Assembly (NCBI GenBank): GCA_964390725.1 | Contig: CAYMIW010000010.1 | Span: 16,260-80,259, forward strand | Length of the DNA stretch: 64,000 nt | Reading direction: 5' to 3' | DNA from: JAABTH01 sp964390725 | Lineage (GTDB): Bacteria > Bacillota > Dethiobacteria > DTU022 | In this document: positions 60,519 to 64,000 of the stretch, piece after piece | How the letters are laid out: each line of letters begins with the position of its first letter | How positions within the stretch are numbered: position 1 is the first letter of the stretch | Notes under the pieces: generated by a model | Told to the model about the DNA's origin: nothing | Seen by the model: the letters and a program-made list of their open reading frames with translations, nothing else | Database searches by the model: none | Translations under genes and position numbers: made by a program

Positions 60519-61715
60519 ATGTCTTACAACTTTAACGAGATTATCGACAGGAAAAACAGTAATGCTATCAGCGTAGATGGTTTCAGGGATTTTATTCTCA
60601 AGGATAACCCCAATGCTGAACTTTCTTACGAAGATGACCATCTGATTAAAATGTGGGTTGCCGATATGCAGATTGCCTCCCCCGAAGTGGTGATCAGGGC
60701 AATCAGGAACAGGCTCGATGGTCGTATTTTTGGCTATACAAGAATATTTGATCCTGCTTATTATGAAAGTTTTGCAGCCTGGGCCAAGGCCCGCTACAAT
60801 TGGCATTTTAAAGAGGATGACTTGCAAATATCGAACGGGGTAGTTCCCGCTCTCTATGAACTGATCGATTACATCTGCAAGCCTGATGAAAAAATCCTCT
60901 TTGTTACACCTTCCTATGGGCCTTTTAAAAATGCTGTCGAACACAATAACCGGGAGTATGTTTGCTCTGCCCTGGCTAATAATGACGGTTATTTCACCAT
61001 CGATTTTAGTGATTTTGAAGCAAAGGCCAGCGACGAAAAAACCGTGCTATGCATATTTTGTAACCCGCACAACCCAACCGGCCGAGCCTGGAATGAGGAA
61101 GAGCTGAAAAAAGTTGGCGATATCTGTATTCGTCATAACCTCTGGATTATTTCCGATGAAATTCATTGTGACCTGCTGCGGGTCGGGCGTAAGCATATTC
61201 CCATGGCTGCAGTGCATCCGGATTATGACCGCATTATCACCTGTATGGCTGCCAGTAAAACCTTCAACATTGCCGGTCTGATGATCTCCAATATTATTAT
61301 TCCGAACCAGGCCTTGAAAGAGACCTGGCAAAAGAGATACTCCAGCCTGCAGAATCCTCTCAGTGTGGTTGCTGCCCAGGCTGCTTATACCCACGGGGCT
61401 GACTGGCTCGACAACTTAAGGGTTCATCTTGATGACAACTTTCACTTTACGGCCAACTACCTGGCCGAGAATTTGCCCGATGCCGGGTTCAGGATACCCG
61501 AGGCAACATACCTGGCCTGGATAGATCTGACCAGTTACCTGCCGGATGAGGATAATCTGCCCCTTTACTTTGCTAAAAAAGCCGGGGTTATACTGGAAGG
61601 CGGAAACATGTTTGTCGGTAATGCCAACGGCTTCATACGCCTGCTCATGGCCTGTCCCCGTTCGGTCCTGGAAGAGGCCCTGCGCCGCATCAGCAACGCG
61701 CTGACCAAATGCTGA
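60519..61715 (+). CDS. MalY/PatB-family aminotransferase (C-S lyase)
   Basis: A 398-residue PLP enzyme of fold type I: MWVADMQIASPEVV and RIFGYTRI are family marks of the MalY/PatB group, FCNPHNPTGRAW binds PLP, SDEIHCDLL supplies the Asp, and AASKTFNIAGL holds the Schiff-base Lys. MalY/PatB proteins act as cystathionine beta-lyases and aminotransferases. GAGGAG precedes the ATG. No methionine genes are adjacent; the exact substrate is inferred only from the family. Confidence 0.9.
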   Translation: MSYNFNEIIDRKNSNAISVDGFRDFILKDNPNAELSYEDDHLIKMWVADMQIASPEVVIRAIRNRLDGRIFGYTRIFDPAYYESFAAWAKARYNWHFKEDDLQISNGVVPALYELIDYICKPDEKILFVTPSYGPFKNAVEHNNREYVCSALANNDGYFTIDFSDFEAKASDEKTVLCIFCNPHNPTGRAWNEEELKKVGDICIRHNLWIISDEIHCDLLRVGRKHIPMAAVHPDYDRIITCMAASKTFNIAGLMISNIIIPNQALKETWQKRYSSLQNPLSVVAAQAAYTHGADWLDNLRVHLDDNFHFTANYLAENLPDAGFRIPEATYLAWIDLTSYLPDEDNLPLYFAKKAGVILEGGNMFVGNANGFIRLLMACPRSVLEEALRRISNALTKC

Positions 61716-61805
61716 GCAGCCTGCTTTAAGCTGCTGTTCATGCAATGGTATTTAATGGCAGGAAGAGCCAATCGGTGGTAGAATAAAAGAAAAGGCTGAG
61801 AGAAT

Positions 61806-62909
61806 ATGCAAAAAACATCTGAAGAATTTATCAGGGCAGTATCCCGGTATAAAAAAATTGCAATATACATTCCCGGATCACCGGATCCGGATGCAATTGC
61901 TTCGGCCTATGCCATCAAAATGATCCTGCAGCATTATAATATAGGTGCCGATATTTTTGCCGAAAGAAGATTATCCCTGGCCCAGAACCAGGCTTTTATT
62001 GCACGGCTAAACATACCTGTTTCTTTTGGCAGAGAAGTAAATGTTAATAAATACGATGCCTATATTGTTCCCGATTTTCAGAATAACCTGGTTGAAAAAC
62101 TGAGCGATAAAATACCCTGTGCTGCCCATTTCGATCATCACGGCAAGTCAGATACCGGAATCAGGGCAGACTTCTCCCTGATCAGAACTGATGTCGGTTC
62201 CACCTGCACCCTGATTGCCCTGATCATGAAAAGCCTTCAGCTTGATTTGGGGGCTGATCTGCAGGTAATTTCCACTGCCCTTGTCTTTGGAATTCAGACT
62301 GATACTGATAAATATAATTACATGACCCCGCTTGATCTTGAAGCACTCGATTACCTGGCCGGAAATGCCGATAATGTAATTTTGGAAGAATTAAACAGCA
62401 TGCCTCCTTCAACAAAAACCCTGCTTTACTTTAAAAAAGCTTTGCAGAACGAGGCCGTCTATAAAGACTGGGCCTTTTACGGCATCGGTTATATCGATTC
62501 AAAAAGCCGGGATTCCATCGCCATTACAGCCGATATGCTCCTGAAAAAAACCGGGCACAGGCTGGTTGCTGTTTTTGCCATAGTTGAAAACAATTATAGA
62601 AAAGAAACCTATCTCGATGTGTCGCTGCGCTCGCGCAGCAAGGCAATTGATATGAATAAACTGATTAAAAAGATTACCCCCAACGGTGGAGGCAGGCACT
62701 ATAAAGGGGCATACCAGGTGAAATTGAACTACTTGAAGCATACCCCGGACAAGGAAATGCTCTGGCAGGTTGTTGAAACGGCTACCCTGGAAACACTGCG
62801 CCGTAGCAGGGATACCTACTATATCAGCAGCCTGGAAAGTGTTTACAATAGTATCAAGAGCAAGGTGCAGTCCCTGATTAAAACTGGCCGAAAAAAAGAT
62901 CCGACCTGA
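61806..62909 (+). CDS. DHH-family phosphoesterase
   Basis: A 367-residue protein: PGSPDPDAIASAYA (D-x-D metal site), VPDFQNN, HFDHHGKSD (DHH motif) and VFGIQTDTDKYN in the N-terminal DHH domain (about 15-215), and a C-terminal DHHA1-like domain with TPNGGGRHYKGAYQ (GGGR-H). This architecture is that of NrnA-like nanoRNases, pAp phosphatases and related phosphodiesterases. Weak ribosome site (GAGAGAA). c-di-NMP or short-RNA degradation is possible but not shown. Confidence 0.88.
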   Translation: MQKTSEEFIRAVSRYKKIAIYIPGSPDPDAIASAYAIKMILQHYNIGADIFAERRLSLAQNQAFIARLNIPVSFGREVNVNKYDAYIVPDFQNNLVEKLSDKIPCAAHFDHHGKSDTGIRADFSLIRTDVGSTCTLIALIMKSLQLDLGADLQVISTALVFGIQTDTDKYNYMTPLDLEALDYLAGNADNVILEELNSMPPSTKTLLYFKKALQNEAVYKDWAFYGIGYIDSKSRDSIAITADMLLKKTGHRLVAVFAIVENNYRKETYLDVSLRSRSKAIDMNKLIKKITPNGGGRHYKGAYQVKLNYLKHTPDKEMLWQVVETATLETLRRSRDTYYISSLESVYNSIKSKVQSLIKTGRKKDPT

Positions 62910-63004
62910 TATTTTCAGTAAAGAACCATCTGGGTTGAAAAAGTTTAATCCGCCCGGTCGGGCAATATATGTTTGAAATAGCAGGAAGAAAAATTAAGAA
63001 AATA

Positions 63005-63035
63005 GAGGGCTGCTTTTAGAAAGCAGCCCTCTTTT
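63005..63035 (+). terminator. Terminator of the DHH gene
   Basis: GAGGGCTGCTTT (63005-63016) pairs perfectly with AAAGCAGCCCTC (63020-63031) around a three-base loop, followed by TTTT. Confidence 0.85.
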
Positions 63036-63075
63036 GGTGCACCCGGCATGAGCAGCCAAACAGGTAACAGGATGA

Positions 63076-63819
63076 TTATTTAATTGCGTACTCAGCTACA
63101 ACCATTGCTCTTATGGTTACCTGGTCCGGGGTAATTGGTGTCGGACCGGCGCCCATTGCCGCTTCTTCCCGCATCATACCGTCACTGGCAGTGTACGGGA
63201 TGTAATCTGTTCTTTCCTCCCTGATGCTGTGTAAGCCGGAAATTGAATTACCAGTGCTTCCGGCAATTGCCTCGGCCTTATGCGAAGCCTGTTCTGCTGC
63301 CATAGCCAGAGCTTCCAGCAGCAGTTCCTGCGGGTCTTCCACTTCAAAATTAATATAGTTTATATTGTTGGCCCCTGCCTTGATAGCCAGGTCCACTATC
63401 TCACCAACTGATTCCAGGTTGGTTGTTTTAACTGTAATCTCATTAACAGCCTGATAAACCATCCTGCTTTCCTCACCGGTCAGCCTGTCGCCGATCCACT
63501 CCTGGTAACTGTAAAGGCTGTAAGAACCGGTTTTTAAGTCATCTTCACTTAGCCCGTATTCAAGTAGTGCATCCCAAACCGCGTTGGCCAGCTCGGCATT
63601 CTCTTCAGCCACAGAGGCTGCATTCGCTCCCCGGGTTTGAATGGCAAGGCTAAGCCTGGCCAGGTCGGGTTCAGCTCTCATTTCTGCTTCACCGTAGGTT
63701 TGAATTACCCGCGGGGCCTCAGCCGTACCTGAACCGGATTGGTTTCCTCCGCATCCGCTGATCAGCAGTGCTACCAGTACAAGCAGAGCAACAATGTAGA
63801 TAATTTTGTTTTTACTCAT
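63076..63819 (-). CDS. SIMPL-domain (DUF541) lipoprotein
   Basis: A 247-residue exported lipoprotein. The signal peptide ends with the lipobox LLISGCGG, acylated Cys near residue 22. Residues about 40-245 form the SIMPL/DUF541 fold: QTYGEAEMRAEPDLARLSLA starts the domain, NEITVKTTNLESVGEIVDLA and QASHKAEAIA follow. An upstream in-frame start (63837) overlaps the GGAGG, so the ATG at 63819 is used. The family is of unclear function. Bases 63820-64000 hold its upstream region; no further gene is visible. Confidence 0.88.
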   Translation of the reverse strand: MSKNKIIYIVALLVLVALLISGCGGNQSGSGTAEAPRVIQTYGEAEMRAEPDLARLSLAIQTRGANAASVAEENAELANAVWDALLEYGLSEDDLKTGSYSLYSYQEWIGDRLTGEESRMVYQAVNEITVKTTNLESVGEIVDLAIKAGANNINYINFEVEDPQELLLEALAMAAEQASHKAEAIAGSTGNSISGLHSIREERTDYIPYTASDGMMREEAAMGAGPTPITPDQVTIRAMVVAEYAIK

Positions 63820-64000
63820 TGCTCCAAACCTCCTCATTAATAACTATCTGTTTATATGACTGTTTCGGGAAGAAACAGGTTCCACCGTCAAATAATAAAT
63901 TAAGGATTAAATATTTGGGTAGCAAAATTTAAAAGGTCTGAAGATGTGGAGAATGTTAAAATTGTAGACAATCTGCTAAGGTAGAAGGGGCAGAGAAAGT

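Noticed and set aside
1..64000. CRISPR arrays, tRNA or rRNA genes, prophage or transposase genes
   Set aside because: No regularly spaced repeats, cloverleaf or rRNA segments, integrase or transposase motifs were recognised on either strand by eye.

Overview
The window looks like chromosomal DNA from an anaerobic member of the Bacillota (a Clostridia-like lineage). Nearly every gene has a strong AGGAGG-type ribosome binding site, TTG and GTG starts are common, and several promoters are near-perfect TTGACA-N17-TATAAT. The gene content includes FeoAB iron uptake, an A-type flavodiiron protein, a ferritin-like/VIT1 membrane protein, a radical SAM enzyme, a PFK with pyrophosphate-type residues, a dockerin protein and a class I c-di-GMP riboswitch. 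No rRNA, tRNA, CRISPR array, prophage or intact insertion sequence was seen. Genus cannot be named from the sequence alone.

Layout. 1-6.6 kb: a DUF2975/XRE pair, a conserved small protein with its own operator, mgtE behind a structured leader, and an ArsR/P-type ATPase metal-resistance operon. 6.7-13 kb: two flavodoxin-fold reductases, rsgA, a PIN-PhoH ATPase, a CPBP protease, acetyltransferase and DUF188 genes. 13.2-17 kb: a phytoene-desaturase-like flavoprotein translationally coupled to a ferredoxin-type 2Fe-2S reductase, followed by a FadR-type GntR regulator. 17-22.7 kb: a NatAB-like exporter, a pair of inverted hairpin repeats beside an orphan adenine methylase, an FMN alpha-hydroxy-acid oxidase and a PIN/TRAM membrane protein. 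22.7-28.6 kb: a large RND pump with a coiled-coil insertion, plus a two-component system. 28.7-32.6 kb: TetR, radical SAM protein, dockerin protein and spermidine-synthase-like protein. 33.3-37.5 kb: a self-regulated ABC-2 exporter operon ending in a 40-residue membrane peptide. 37.5-40.5 kb: an iron operon (DtxR-FeoA-FeoB-Cys-rich FeoB partner) with two matching iron-box-like operators.

40.7-48 kb: a J-domain/CheW fusion protein, the ferritin-VIT1 protein, a PNPOx-like protein, a nitroreductase, a phosphoesterase, a lipoprotein and a ThDP enzyme. 48-53.6 kb: a c-di-GMP riboswitch with its own promoter directly upstream of an HU gene, then a large surface-anchored protein and a GAF/PAS/GGDEF/HD-GYP c-di-GMP enzyme. 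53.6-64 kb: pyrophosphate-type phosphofructokinase, N-acetylmuramoyl-alanine amidase, an S51-peptidase-like protein with a CysRS-like tail, a shikimate-kinase-like protein lacking a key arginine, a flavodiiron protein, a MalY/PatB aminotransferase, a DHH phosphoesterase and a SIMPL-domain lipoprotein.

The most noteworthy items are the J-domain/CheW fusion, the apparent c-di-GMP riboswitch control of an HU gene within a local c-di-GMP neighbourhood, the mgtE leader with mutually exclusive helices, the S51/CysRS-tail fusion next to an altered shikimate kinase, and the adaptor-less RND pump with a long coiled-coil insertion. All functional statements rest on motif recognition by eye; no database search was run.
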